This document shows, one piece after another, positions 26,178-34,623 of a DNA stretch of 64,000 nt (positions within the stretch are counted from its first letter, which is position 1; every line of letters starts with the position of its first letter). The notes beneath the pieces were generated by a model, which worked only from the letters and a program-made list of their open reading frames with translations, searched no databases and was not told the origin of the DNA. Source of the stretch: Nostoc sp. FACHB-973 (GTDB lineage: Bacteria > Cyanobacteriota > Cyanobacteriia > Cyanobacteriales > Nostocaceae); the NCBI RefSeq assembly GCF_014698115.1, contig NZ_JACJSJ010000002.1, positions 124,001 to 188,000 of the forward strand, given 5' to 3'. The translations under genes and the position numbers were made by a program.

Positions 26178-26744
26178 CTAACTCCCAGGTGCTACTAACA
26201 CACTGACTGCCGCAGCCAAAGATGTCCCACACCAAGGACAGCCAATTTGCAGATTCTCTGGTGGGGAAACTTTGTAACATTTGGGACATTTTAAACCATA
26301 AACTCCTGGCGGTGGTGCTGGATGGTGGTGATGGTGATGTCCGATATTTGCTGGTGAATGGGGGTTAACCACTGGCGGTTGCGGTGGCATCAAAATTGTT
26401 GCGGGAATGTTGCCTGTGGAAATGCTAGTAACTTTGAGTTGTATTTGTCCCAAAGAGATGTTAGTGCCCTCAGCTAAAGGCATTTCACCTTGGACTAGTT
26501 GCCGTCCATCGACAAGGGGGGGATTTTGCGATCGCAAGTTCCTCAGATAAAAGCGCTGTTGCTGGGGATGAAAAAATATTTCAATATGCAAACCAGATAC
26601 TGTGGGATTACTCAGAACAATATCGCACCGGAGGGGATCGCGACCGATGCGGACAGTGCCAGGATTTTTACTTGGCTGTTGTTCGTAAATGTTCTGAGTT
26701 TTATCTGCACCTGCATCGTGCCACTGTAAAGTTAGTGCGTTCAT
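26178..26744 (-). CDS. FHA domain protein with C-terminal zinc ribbon
   Basis: A 188-aa protein. The FHA domain spans about residues 28-110 (VRIGRDPLRCDIVLSNPTVSG). A Pro-rich linker contains a natural run of six His (136-141, GHHHHHHPAPPP). A zinc ribbon follows with CPKC (152-155 region) and CPWC (169-172). The probable role is binding phosphothreonine on partner proteins. It lies upstream of the FHA-FAD gene and is probably cotranscribed, although a minisatellite separates them. Confidence 0.82.
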   Translation of the reverse strand: MNALTLQWHDAGADKTQNIYEQQPSKNPGTVRIGRDPLRCDIVLSNPTVSGLHIEIFFHPQQQRFYLRNLRSQNPPLVDGRQLVQGEMPLAEGTNISLGQIQLKVTSISTGNIPATILMPPQPPVVNPHSPANIGHHHHHHPAPPPGVYGLKCPKCYKVSPPENLQIGCPWCGTSLAAAVSVLVAPGS

Positions 26745-26851
26745 TGTTCTAACTTCTGAATTCGTATTTAGCTACTTCAACTTCTTTCTGTGCGATTCCT
26801 AACACGATTGAGTAGGCGCAAGCAAGTATTTAGAAAAAACTTCAATAACCT

Positions 26852-27517
26852 TTATCTTGCCGACGCTAATTTATCAGCAATGCGTGTAGTTTCTGGCAGA
26901 CGATATTTGGGTGTGCAGCGCAACACATAGTCAATTGCTGTCGGTAAACTGATTCGATGACCACTGGAGACGTACAGGGGTTTGACTCCTGTGCGCGATC
27001 GCAAAACTGCTCCGATTATTTCACCTTGGTGTATGAGCGATCGCCAGTTACCTCTAGTTTCTGGTAATTCTTCATGCTTACCTATCAACAATGACTTAGC
27101 TACACCAATTGTCGGTATATCCACAATTAACCCCAAATGGCTAGCTATACCAAATCTGCGGGGATGGGCAATTCCCTGGCCATCACACAGAATCAGATTT
27201 GGTGTTGTTTTAATTTTTTCCAAAGCATCCAAGACTGCGGGAATTTCCCGAAATGAAAGGAAACCAGGAATATAAGGAAAGGTCGTAGGACGGTGTGCTA
27301 GGGTTGTCTCAACTACTTGCAAATCAGGAAAACTCAGTACTGCCACCGCTGCACGGCTAATAGTGCCATCGGCTTCAAAACCCATATCCACTCCAGCGAC
27401 ATACTGCACAGGTTCTTCCAGTTGATCTGATGTAATTACCTGATTTCGCAACTGTTCTTGGATAACTATGGCTTCCTCCACAGTTGAAGGCCAAGCATGA
27501 TATTGATAAATCTTCAT
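26852..27517 (-). CDS. nfi: Endonuclease V (deoxyinosine repair)
   Basis: This enzyme nicks DNA near deaminated adenine (inosine). The 221-aa protein shows the family motifs: GVDMGF with the metal-binding Asp, PYIPGFLSFRE with the PYIP wedge, and LCDGQGIAHPRRFG with the second metal Asp. SGHRISLPTAI closes the domain. It is full length from ATG 27517. A single-gene unit. Confidence 0.95.
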   Translation of the reverse strand: MKIYQYHAWPSTVEEAIVIQEQLRNQVITSDQLEEPVQYVAGVDMGFEADGTISRAAVAVLSFPDLQVVETTLAHRPTTFPYIPGFLSFREIPAVLDALEKIKTTPNLILCDGQGIAHPRRFGIASHLGLIVDIPTIGVAKSLLIGKHEELPETRGNWRSLIHQGEIIGAVLRSRTGVKPLYVSSGHRISLPTAIDYVLRCTPKYRLPETTRIADKLASAR

Positions 27518-27832
27518 AATTAAGAGTGGAATTTAATTAATATTAATCGTGGTAATTTGCTTAGCACAGAAAACAATAGTTTTTGAGTCAGAATTCAGGA
27601 GTCAGAATCGCTGCAAAATCAAGAGTGGTAGGGCTGCTTGATTTTCTCCCAATTATAAAATTATGGTCTCCAAGTCTTATAAATTCTGAATTCTGAATTC
27701 TGACTCCTCTTTTATATTAGACATTAAAGCTTTGGCTTGTTGATACCTTGCATCATAATGTTACTTGAGTCTCTCAAGAGGGAATCCTGAGAATATAAGG
27801 TTATTTTCTTTTGATTTTCTCATTTACTGGTT
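27518..27832. other. Spacer with inverted STRR blocks
   Basis: The 315 bp hold two short blocks of the GAATTCTGA repeat in opposite orientation (27588-27608 and 27684-27708), which could pair. The leader just before the next gene shares GGGAATCCTGAGA (27780-27792) with the leader of the gene at 28517. Confidence 0.5.
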
Positions 27833-28345
27833 ATGACGCAGCCAAATATTCTGGAACTTGCAAAACAGGGAGATGTAGAGGCGATCGCATCTCTGATGAA
27901 CCGCCATCTACAACCCAAAGGGATCGCTGCAAAAGTTGCCTTCAAGGAAGCTTGTTTAGAGATAATACTAGAATCTGCTGAAATACCAAACCAGGAAACC
28001 TGGGTTGCATTTATCCGTAGAGGATTAACTAACTTAGGGGCTGCATCTGTTGAGAGAGTGAAGATTTACGGACAGCACATAGGTAAAAATTTTCCAGCTT
28101 GGAGTCAAGAATTTGAGCTAGGCTTCGCAGAAGCTGAAGAAAATGATGAAGAGTCTTCTAGTAATTCTCAGATGCTAACTGTTTCTATTAACTTAAATGG
28201 TGATAGTGTCCGCGAATTAAAAAACCAAGATTTTGAAAATATTGCCAATCAAATTATCAATGATATTTTATCATCTTGTAAGGAAGTTTTTATTCAAAAA
28301 GTAAGCATTAGTAATGATAACTGTGTAATTTCAAAGGAACGTTAG
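27833..28345 (+). CDS. Hypothetical protein with cyanobacterial repeat-type N-domain
   Basis: A 170-aa acidic soluble protein starting MTQPNILELAKQGD. From memory this N-terminal domain (MNRHLQPKGI, VKIYGQ, WSQEFELG) is common to many cyanobacterial proteins of unknown role. A Ser/Glu-rich linker at about 105-115 leads to a second region. Its start and leader resemble those of the gene at 28517 (both start MTQP), suggesting tandem paralogues. Confidence 0.65.
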   Translation: MTQPNILELAKQGDVEAIASLMNRHLQPKGIAAKVAFKEACLEIILESAEIPNQETWVAFIRRGLTNLGAASVERVKIYGQHIGKNFPAWSQEFELGFAEAEENDEESSSNSQMLTVSINLNGDSVRELKNQDFENIANQIINDILSSCKEVFIQKVSISNDNCVISKER

Positions 28346-28516
28346 TATTCAATTTTCCTGACGATCCAGATGCGGATAAAGAGTCTAATTACAAGAAAGA
28401 TAATCAATATATATTTTAAACATATAGTTATAAAATTTGTGAATATGTTGGTTTTGTCTGTAAATAGGGAATCCTAAGATAGACGATATTTTATCAGGTT
28501 TTCGCGTTTATTAGTT

Positions 28517-29154
28517 ATGACACAGCCTAAGCTTATGGAAGCTACTAAGCAAAAACTACAAAAATTCCACTGGCCTTTATGGTTTCCTTATCCTAGTTCT
28601 TGGCTAAAAGCATTGATTTTGGCTTTATTGTTGAGAGTTATTATATTTGTAGTTGATAGTACAGGAAAGGTAGGCTACCGGATCGCATATTTTGTAAACA
28701 GCTTAGAATTATTTGTTATGTTTACAATACTGTTAATTCTCTCTCCAATTATAATAATTACTTTTACCCATCACTGTCTACACTTGCTTCTTAGTCGGTT
28801 TATATCAGAAATTCAAGCACCAGAAATAGGTAAAACCCAAGGATTTTTTCCAGGAATCATGAGCTGGTGGGAAGGATTATACGCTTGGCTTGTGATTGTG
28901 ATTTCTACACTGATACCTTTCGAGAGGCAGTAAATAAAGCAATCAATGCAGCTAACCTGACTCAATCAGCAAAATCTCCAGATGAATGGAAGATAGTTGT
29001 GAATGAATGGCAAGGAGCGATGTCTACGACGGGCTACGCCTACGCACTTATGAAAAATGTGCCATCTTCTAGCCCAAATTATGCAATAGCCCAGCAAAAA
29101 ATCATAGAATATCAAAAAAATCTCAGCTACGCGCAGAAAAATACTGTTAAATAA
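28517..29154 (+). pseudogene. Membrane protein gene broken by a frameshift and carrying an SDR
   Basis: The first frame (28517-28933, 138 aa) has two or three transmembrane helices. It stops soon after a shift into the +2 frame, in which REAVNKAINAANLTQ and SSSPNYAIAQQKIIEYQKN continue to TAA 29154. That second part looks like the C-terminal domain expected on such proteins, so one ancestral gene probably spanned both, with an indel around 28900-28930. The second part also contains MSTTGYAY from the small dispersed repeat at 29017-29045, further evidence of decay. Confidence 0.55.
29017..29045 (+). repeat. Small dispersed repeat in coding sequence, copy 1
   Basis: GCGATGTCTACGACGGGCTA plus CGCCTACGC. 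Translated in this frame it gives AMSTTGYAYA. The same word lies at 43494-43521 and 51165-51191, and shorter variants at 29202-29224 and 29932-29954. Confidence 0.85.
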
Positions 29155-29159
29155 GTAAG

Positions 29160-29224
29160 GCGATCGCCTCTCAAAGCTAAACTAGAAAAAACAGTGCCGC
29201 ACCTACGCCCGTCGTAGACATCGC
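29160..29224. repeat. 65-bp direct repeat, left copy, flanking the ParE-type TA pair
   Basis: It matches 29890-29954 at about 58 of 65 positions, equal length, same orientation. It starts with a HIP1-like GCGATCGC and ends with a variant of the small dispersed repeat. The toxin-antitoxin pair at 29274-29854 lies between the copies. Confidence 0.75.
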
Positions 29225-29273
29225 ACTTCAAAGGTGTAATAGCGACGGTAAGCTACGCTAACGCTGACAAAAA

Positions 29274-29591
29274 TTACTCAGATTCTTCACCTAGATAAGA
29301 TTGACGACTGTGGCGAACATGAAGAATTGCTACAACATCTTTTTCAACCACAAACAAAACTCGATATTTCCTTCGTTTTCCAACCCAGAGTTGCCGAATT
29401 TCACGTCCAATCACTGATGCTTCTGGTGCCAGACTACAACGATTAGGAAATTCTTGAAGCGAAGCGATAGCGTCTTGAAGTTCGTAATACCAGTTGTTGG
29501 CTACTTCAGCACTCAGATTGTCGCACATCCAACGATAAGATGTTTCGATTTCTTGAAAGGCAGTGGGTTGAATGAGAACCTGGTAACTCAT
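29274..29591 (-). CDS. RelE/ParE superfamily toxin
   Basis: A 105-aa protein with the ParE/RelE fold pattern: an N-terminal VLIQPTAFQEIETSYRW helix, LQEFPNRCSLAPE, then a closing GKRRKYRVLFVVEKDVVAILHVRHSRQ. Members either poison gyrase or cleave mRNA at the ribosome; the sequence does not decide which. It overlaps the upstream antitoxin by 4 bp (ATGA type). Confidence 0.88.
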   Translation of the reverse strand: MSYQVLIQPTAFQEIETSYRWMCDNLSAEVANNWYYELQDAIASLQEFPNRCSLAPEASVIGREIRQLWVGKRRKYRVLFVVEKDVVAILHVRHSRQSYLGEESE

Positions 29592-29854
29592 GGGCGAGGT
29601 GGAATGCCAAGTTTGCGTTGTAGGGTTGCCAAGGCTTCCTCGGCAGGAATTCCTTCACCCTTTTCAAACTCGTCTAGTCCTTTACGAATACCTACTACCG
29701 TTTCTAGGTAATCAATGCGTTCTAAGAGTTCTCTATATGTGGCTAGGGGCTGTTTTGGGGCTGTTTTGAGTGATTTCAAAAATTCAAGTAGATCCTCTAG
29801 CAGTTCGTTTGGAGTATTATCAATTTCTTGTAATAGCAATTCTTTGATCGTCAT
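29588..29854 (-). CDS. Antitoxin of the ParE-type pair
   Basis: An 88-aa mostly helical acidic protein (ELLLQEIDNTPNELLEDLLEFLKSL). Its C-terminal helix EEALATLQRKLGIPPRP resembles toxin-binding tails. The role is inferred from its 4-bp overlap with the RelE/ParE gene and its size. No DNA-binding motif is obvious. Confidence 0.78.
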   Translation of the reverse strand: MTIKELLLQEIDNTPNELLEDLLEFLKSLKTAPKQPLATYRELLERIDYLETVVGIRKGLDEFEKGEGIPAEEALATLQRKLGIPPRP

Positions 29855-29889
29855 TACAGTTAATAGATGAGATTTATGTTTCTAGTATA

Positions 29890-29954
29890 GCGATCGCCCC
29901 TCAAATATAAACTAGAAAAAGCAGTGCTGCATCTACGCCCGTCGTAGGCATCGC
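29890..29954. repeat. 65-bp direct repeat, right copy
   Basis: Partner of 29160-29224. Together they bracket the toxin-antitoxin pair at 665 bp spacing. This copy lies 61 bp upstream of an orphan antitoxin gene. Confidence 0.75.
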
Positions 29955-30014
29955 TGCTATTTCTACCTATCCTAATCAAATGCTATATTCTTACACTAAT
30001 GAGGATAAATTATC

Positions 30015-30248
30015 ATGCTTAATGGACTTAGACAAAAGGCCATGGTCAAACCTGGTGGTGTAGTAGAAATCTGCTCTCCAGAACTTCCAGCAGGTGCAAC
30101 TGTCGAGGTAATAGTATTTCTAGAGTCACCTGCAAAGCATTCTGAAAAGCCTCTAACTAGCTTCATTGGATCTGCTAGAGGTAGTTTTGCCACGCCTGAA
30201 AACGTTGATGAGTTTATTCGCCAAGAACGGGATGCATGGGAATTCTAG
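30015..30248 (+). CDS. Orphan antitoxin (VapB-like)
   Basis: A 77-aa protein that opens MLNGLRQKAMVKPGGVVEICSPELPAGATVEVIVFLE, a pattern of cyanobacterial VapB-like antitoxins usually followed by an overlapping PIN toxin. Here no toxin follows. An ATG at 30236 opens MGILEAIHVP but stops after 23 codons, possibly a remnant of the partner. It starts after GAGGATAAATTATC. Confidence 0.7.
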   Translation: MLNGLRQKAMVKPGGVVEICSPELPAGATVEVIVFLESPAKHSEKPLTSFIGSARGSFATPENVDEFIRQERDAWEF

Positions 30249-30326
30249 AGGCTATTCATGTCCCTAAACTAACAGTAATTTTGCTCTCTGAAATTAATTT
30301 TCCGTAGCTAACATCTTTTTCTACCC

Positions 30327-31580
30327 TTACTCATTAGTTGCTGCTTCTAGCCAGACTTCCACATCATCTGCGAGCAACTTTTGTGCAGCTTCTAGCATTG
30401 ATGCTGCGATGTCTTTGAGGTCTTCACGATTATTCAGGTAAGTTTTCAAAGCTTCCATTGGATCAATACTACTACTGGCAGTCAATTCGGGAATTCGCGG
30501 CCGAGCCAATTGACTCACTAATTCTGCTTGGATGGTATAGGTATGAGCAGCATTTAAAGCAGTATGTATAGAGGAACTGTCAATTAAATCCATCTGTTCC
30601 GAGCGGAGTTTATAAATTAGCCGCACTACAGCATCTTCAATATCATACTTGGCGATCGCTTTCATTAATACCGCTTGGGGATCTTCTGCTTTGGAGACAT
30701 CCACCTCAATTGTGCAAAAATCCCGAACTGGTAGCGGACAAAATTCCCACTCTGCCTTACCCCGCTCCAGTTCTATCATGACATAGCCTTTATCTTCTTT
30801 CTCTTCGCTAAAATCTACCCGTTCAATACTCCCTGGATAAATCACTGGCGGATTGTTGGATTTATTCAAATTTTGATGACGATGGACATGTCCTAACGCT
30901 ACATAATCAAAACAAGGTCGCGTCAACAAAGATAACGGCAGAGTAAAGCCTTTACCCACTGCCAAATAGCGTTCTGCACCTAAAGTAGCATTGTCAGCCA
31001 TCAAATGAGCTAAAAGCACAGTTGGCACATTGGGGTCAAGACGGCGAACTTCCCCTTCCAAAACAACTCGCAGGCGTTCCGTTAACAGTTCATTGACTTC
31101 TGCCAAGGACAAACCTTCAGTCTCTTGACGAGTCATCAACGTGGAACGAGTCAGCCAAGGAAGGGTAATTACTTGCACTTTGCCATTGGGGGTTTCGATG
31201 CAGTGTGTAGTTAAGGTATCACCAACAAGAAAACCAGGCACCCCTAAGGTGCGGTAAATACATAGACTCGCGCCTCCTAGTCCTTGGGAATGTTGGTCGT
31301 GATTCCCCACCAACAGCACTGTTGGAATATTCGCATCAACCAAACGGCGAAATTGGGTAGCAAAAGCTTGTTGTACATAGGGTGGTGGTGTCGCATCCGG
31401 AAAAGCATCGCCACCAAATATCACTAAATCTACGGCATCTGCGATCGCTCGGTCAATACATCGAGATAATGTATTGACAAAATCCTCCAATCGTGTATTT
31501 AATCCAGTTAGCGGATTAATTCGTCCGTGGGAAAAGCCGCTTCCCATGTGGATATCGGAAAGGTGGAGGATTTTGATCAT
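30327..31580 (-). CDS. sbcD: Exonuclease SbcCD subunit D (Mre11-like)
   Basis: This is the nuclease subunit of SbcCD, which cleaves hairpins and DNA ends. The 417-aa protein has the calcineurin-like metallophosphoesterase motifs: LSDIHMG, IFGGDAFPD, LVGNHDQHS, LLAHLMADN and ALGHVHRHQ. A C-terminal capping region follows. SbcC is not adjacent in this window; it may be encoded elsewhere. Start ATG 31580. Confidence 0.9.
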   Translation of the reverse strand: MIKILHLSDIHMGSGFSHGRINPLTGLNTRLEDFVNTLSRCIDRAIADAVDLVIFGGDAFPDATPPPYVQQAFATQFRRLVDANIPTVLLVGNHDQHSQGLGGASLCIYRTLGVPGFLVGDTLTTHCIETPNGKVQVITLPWLTRSTLMTRQETEGLSLAEVNELLTERLRVVLEGEVRRLDPNVPTVLLAHLMADNATLGAERYLAVGKGFTLPLSLLTRPCFDYVALGHVHRHQNLNKSNNPPVIYPGSIERVDFSEEKEDKGYVMIELERGKAEWEFCPLPVRDFCTIEVDVSKAEDPQAVLMKAIAKYDIEDAVVRLIYKLRSEQMDLIDSSSIHTALNAAHTYTIQAELVSQLARPRIPELTASSSIDPMEALKTYLNNREDLKDIAASMLEAAQKLLADDVEVWLEAATNE

Positions 31581-31690
31581 ATTTGTCCTTTGTCCTTAGT
31601 CATTTGTCCTTGAGGTTTTGATTTCACAAAGCCCGATATCAGACTTATCTCTTTGTCTAATACTAATGACAAATGACTAATGACCAGTGA

Positions 31691-32416
31691 CTAAATATGA
31701 ATTCCACATTCTGTTTTATTGCTTCCCCGCCACCGTCCGGCGCGTTCGTCTTCGCCTTCGCCTACTTTGGTGGTGATGGGTTTGTCGCCGATGCTGGGAT
31801 AACCTTGGTCGTGTAGGGGATTGTAGATGACTCCGTGTTCAGCTACGTAAAGCCAGCTGTCTTTGCGTGTCCAGGTAGCTATGGGATTTACTTTCAAACG
31901 ACCCTTGCCGTCGAATTCAAATATGGGCATATTAGCACGGGTTACTGCTTGATCGCGGCGGCGTCCAGTAATCCAAGCCACGCTGTTGAGTTCGTCTAAA
32001 CCCCGTAGCAGTGGTTCAATTTTGGTAATTTCGTGGAATTTGAGAATATCTTTGTCCCAGAGTCCATCGCCATACTTGGCTTCAAAGGCTTCGGGGCTAT
32101 CCACGTCTGGAGTTTTGTAAGTTTTCAGATCCAGGTTGTATATTTGTTTGGCTTTAGCAACTAGTTCTAGGGTTTCGTCGAAGTGGTAGAGGGTATCGAG
32201 AAATATCACAGGAACCGGAAACTTGAGTTCGCTGTAAAGAATATGGGTAATTACCATGTCATCCACATTGAAGGCGCTGGTTTGTACCAGTCCGGTTGGG
32301 ATGTTTTCTACAGACCATGCCAAGATTTGTTTTGGGGTGGCAGTTTCAAATTCTTGATTTAATTTTTCTAAGTCAAAAGCGATCGTTTCGTTTTTAGATG
32401 CTGTGGAAGCTGTCAT
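31691..32416 (-). CDS. cysH: Phosphoadenylyl-sulfate reductase
   Basis: This enzyme reduces PAPS to sulfite with thioredoxin in assimilatory sulfate reduction. At 241 aa it shows FNVDDMVITH, FLDTLYHFDETL, the GRRRDQAVTRA substrate loop and the catalytic C-terminal KTECGIH. The paired Cys-Cys motifs of iron-sulfur APS reductases are absent, so PAPS is the likely substrate. A single-gene unit. Confidence 0.93.
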   Translation of the reverse strand: MTASTASKNETIAFDLEKLNQEFETATPKQILAWSVENIPTGLVQTSAFNVDDMVITHILYSELKFPVPVIFLDTLYHFDETLELVAKAKQIYNLDLKTYKTPDVDSPEAFEAKYGDGLWDKDILKFHEITKIEPLLRGLDELNSVAWITGRRRDQAVTRANMPIFEFDGKGRLKVNPIATWTRKDSWLYVAEHGVIYNPLHDQGYPSIGDKPITTKVGEGEDERAGRWRGSNKTECGIHI

Positions 32417-32758
32417 GGTAATTTTCTATTCAAATAATTTTTACCTTGATTAAGATTTATTTTACTGCATAAAGGCGCGTATTCCGCTAGGAGATCAGGT
32501 AATTATTTGTGGGTATGGGAGATAGGGAGATGGGGAGCAGGGAGCAGAGGGGAAAGAGGTAATTTTTCATTCTCCCCCTTGCTCCCTACCCCTCTACCTT
32601 TTCCCAATGACCAATGTCAGTAAAAACCATTACGTTAGTAAATACTGTGGTTTTTACTAAGAGATATTACGGTAATTTAAGTTTTACTGTCTTTTTATGG
32701 ATATATATACTGATTTTGATATGGTTAAGGAACAATTAATAAAAGGGATTTTACTTAA
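32417..32758. other. Spacer with minisatellite and an 11-bp inverted repeat
   Basis: G-rich repeat words lie at about 32515-32600. An inverted repeat AGTAAAAACCA (32619-32629) / TGGTTTTTACT (32648-32658) with an 18-nt loop follows, about 100 bp upstream of the 34-codon gene. It could be a regulator site for that gene or the edge of a small repeat. Confidence 0.5.
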
Positions 32759-32863
32759 ATGAAGAATTCAAAAATCCGCAATCCATTAAGTGAATCTATA
32801 GTTATGGGCGCTTTAATCGCGTTGACCAGCGTTAGTATTATCACGATCATGAACGCTTTCTAA
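32759..32863 (+). CDS. 34-residue hydrophobic microprotein
   Basis: The frame ATG 32759 to TAA 32863 encodes MKNSKIRNPLSESIVMGALI followed by ALTSVSIITIMNAF: a short polar start and one membrane helix. AAGGGA lies about 8-10 nt upstream, and a strong terminator hairpin follows at 32903. Promoter-sized space, start signal and terminator make it a self-contained small gene. No family recognised. Confidence 0.6.
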   Translation: MKNSKIRNPLSESIVMGALIALTSVSIITIMNAF

Positions 32864-32902
32864 GATAAAAAATTCTAATTTTAGCAACAAAAGTTTACAT
32901 AG

Positions 32903-32929
32903 CCCTGCTCAAAACTGAGTAGGGTTTTT
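32903..32929 (+). terminator. Rho-independent terminator of the microprotein gene
   Basis: Stem CCCTGCTCA / TGAGTAGGG (9 bp including one G-T pair), loop AAAC, then TTTTT. It lies 40 bp after the 34-codon gene. Confidence 0.8.
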
Positions 32930-33033
32930 GCATTTTGTTTACATATCCACCTTCCAGTACCAGTACGTAAATAGAGCAACCACCTAAAAACCCTAAAAAG
33001 CCATTCCATAATACTTTTGACTTCACGGCGGTG

Positions 33034-34623
33034 CTAGTGACCTATTGGCGCTTTTGCTCCTGCGCCGCCTTTGCCCAGGAATAATAACAAAGGTAATGAA
33101 CAAAGGAAGGCGACACCTACCACTCGAAAGCAATCTGCGTAAGACAAAACAGCAGCTTGGGTATCTACTGTTTGACTTAATAAAGCTAGTGCTTGTTGTT
33201 GAGCTGTTGTGGCATCCATACCTTGGCTTTGGAGTGCGCCGTTGAGTGCATCAAGGCGTTGATTGGTTTCTGGGTCATAAGGACTAAGGTTTGCCAATAG
33301 GATGGCTCGATGAAAAGCTTCTCGTCTATCAAGGAGAGTGGTAAGTAAGGCAATGCCGATGCTACCACCTAGTTGTCGGGTGAGGTTGTAGAACCCAGAA
33401 CCGGCAGAAATATCCTGTTTGGGTAGCCCTCCTAAAGTTGCCAAACTCAAGGGGAGAAACATCAATACAGTAAAAGCCCCACGCCATACCAATGGCCAAA
33501 ATAAATCATCTGTGCCGCTTTGTGGGGTAATTGCCGCTAATTGAAACATGACTCCAGATGTTCCAACAGCACCCATTGCAATTAAGATTCTGGCATCGAT
33601 TTTGGTGGATAATTTACCTAATAAAACCATGACGATCGCAGATGCCAAAGCACCAGGCGCTAACAATAGTCCTGTCTGGGTTGCGGTGAAGTGCAGTACA
33701 CTCTGAGCAAATATCGGTACGGCAAACAGGGCGCCATAAAGCCCCATCCCCACCACTGCTGATAAAAAACTCCCAGCAGCTAAAGAACGGTGACGTAAAA
33801 CTCTCAAATCAACAGCTGGATGGGCTATTTTTAATTCGTACCAAATAAATAGTCCCAATCCAATGGCGCTAGCAACAGCCAACGTGGTAATGAAACCGGA
33901 GGAAAACCAGTCCTCTGTCTCTCCTTGCTCTAACAAAGTTTGCATACAGCCGATCGCAATCACCAAAAACCCAATCCCAAACCAATCCACGGCTTGGCTT
34001 TGTGTCTGACTGTTGTCTTTGTCTTTGGGCAAAAATACTAAGGACATTGCCACTGCAACGATCCCAAAGGGAATATTAACAAAGAAAATCCAGCGCCAGC
34101 CCAAACCATCTACCAAAAATCCTCCTAAAGTTGGGCCGATGGCTGGGCCAGCAATTACACCCACCCCAAAAACTGCCTGTGCTAAACCCTGTTCCGCAGG
34201 TGAAAAAGTCTCGAACAAAATTGCTTGTGCTTTAGCTAGTAACCCGCCACCACATAAACCTTGAAGAATTCGAGAAATCACCAGCATCGGTAAATTGAAT
34301 GCCAACCCGCATAAAACCGAGGCAACAGTAAAGCCAATCAAGGAGAAGATAAAGTAAGTTTTGCGCCCAAAATAATCTCCCAGCCATGCAGATAAAGGAA
34401 TTAAAACAACGTTGGCGATCGCATATCCAGTCACCACCCAACCCACTTCGCTGACAGTTGCACCAAGAGTGGCTTGGATATCAGTTAAAGCAACGTTGAC
34501 AATACTGGTGTCAATCACTTCTAAGATGGCACCAAGGGCAGCCGTAAAAGCGATCGCCCACTTCAAAGGCCCCTGCACATAACCAAATTCGTCAATAGTG
34601 GAACGTTTAATATTGGTAGCCAT
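33034..34623 (-). CDS. DHA2 family drug efflux transporter (EmrB-like)
   Basis: A 14-helix major facilitator, proton-driven drug exporter. From ATG 34623 it gives 529 aa. Visible motifs include LEVIDTSIVNVAL in helix 1, GYAIANVVLIPLSAWLGDYFGRK in the motif A region, and the antiporter motif GVGVIAGPAIGPTLGGFL in helix 5. It diverges from a TetR regulator 328 bp away, with a perfect-looking operator between (34767-34790). Drug specificity cannot be told. Confidence 0.9.
   Translation of the reverse strand: MATNIKRSTIDEFGYVQGPLKWAIAFTAALGAILEVIDTSIVNVALTDIQATLGATVSEVGWVVTGYAIANVVLIPLSAWLGDYFGRKTYFIFSLIGFTVASVLCGLAFNLPMLVISRILQGLCGGGLLAKAQAILFETFSPAEQGLAQAVFGVGVIAGPAIGPTLGGFLVDGLGWRWIFFVNIPFGIVAVAMSLVFLPKDKDNSQTQSQAVDWFGIGFLVIAIGCMQTLLEQGETEDWFSSGFITTLAVASAIGLGLFIWYELKIAHPAVDLRVLRHRSLAAGSFLSAVVGMGLYGALFAVPIFAQSVLHFTATQTGLLLAPGALASAIVMVLLGKLSTKIDARILIAMGAVGTSGVMFQLAAITPQSGTDDLFWPLVWRGAFTVLMFLPLSLATLGGLPKQDISAGSGFYNLTRQLGGSIGIALLTTLLDRREAFHRAILLANLSPYDPETNQRLDALNGALQSQGMDATTAQQQALALLSQTVDTQAAVLSYADCFRVVGVAFLCSLPLLLFLGKGGAGAKAPIGH

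Noticed and set aside
26322-26339. Hexahistidine run as vector contamination
   Set aside because: It lies within a native FHA-zinc-ribbon gene with mixed CAC/CAT codons and normal flanking coding sequence.
28867-28930. Start of a separate 95-residue gene
   Set aside because: The first codons overlap the membrane gene in another frame and translate to unlikely sequence; only the part after the shift looks like a real domain.
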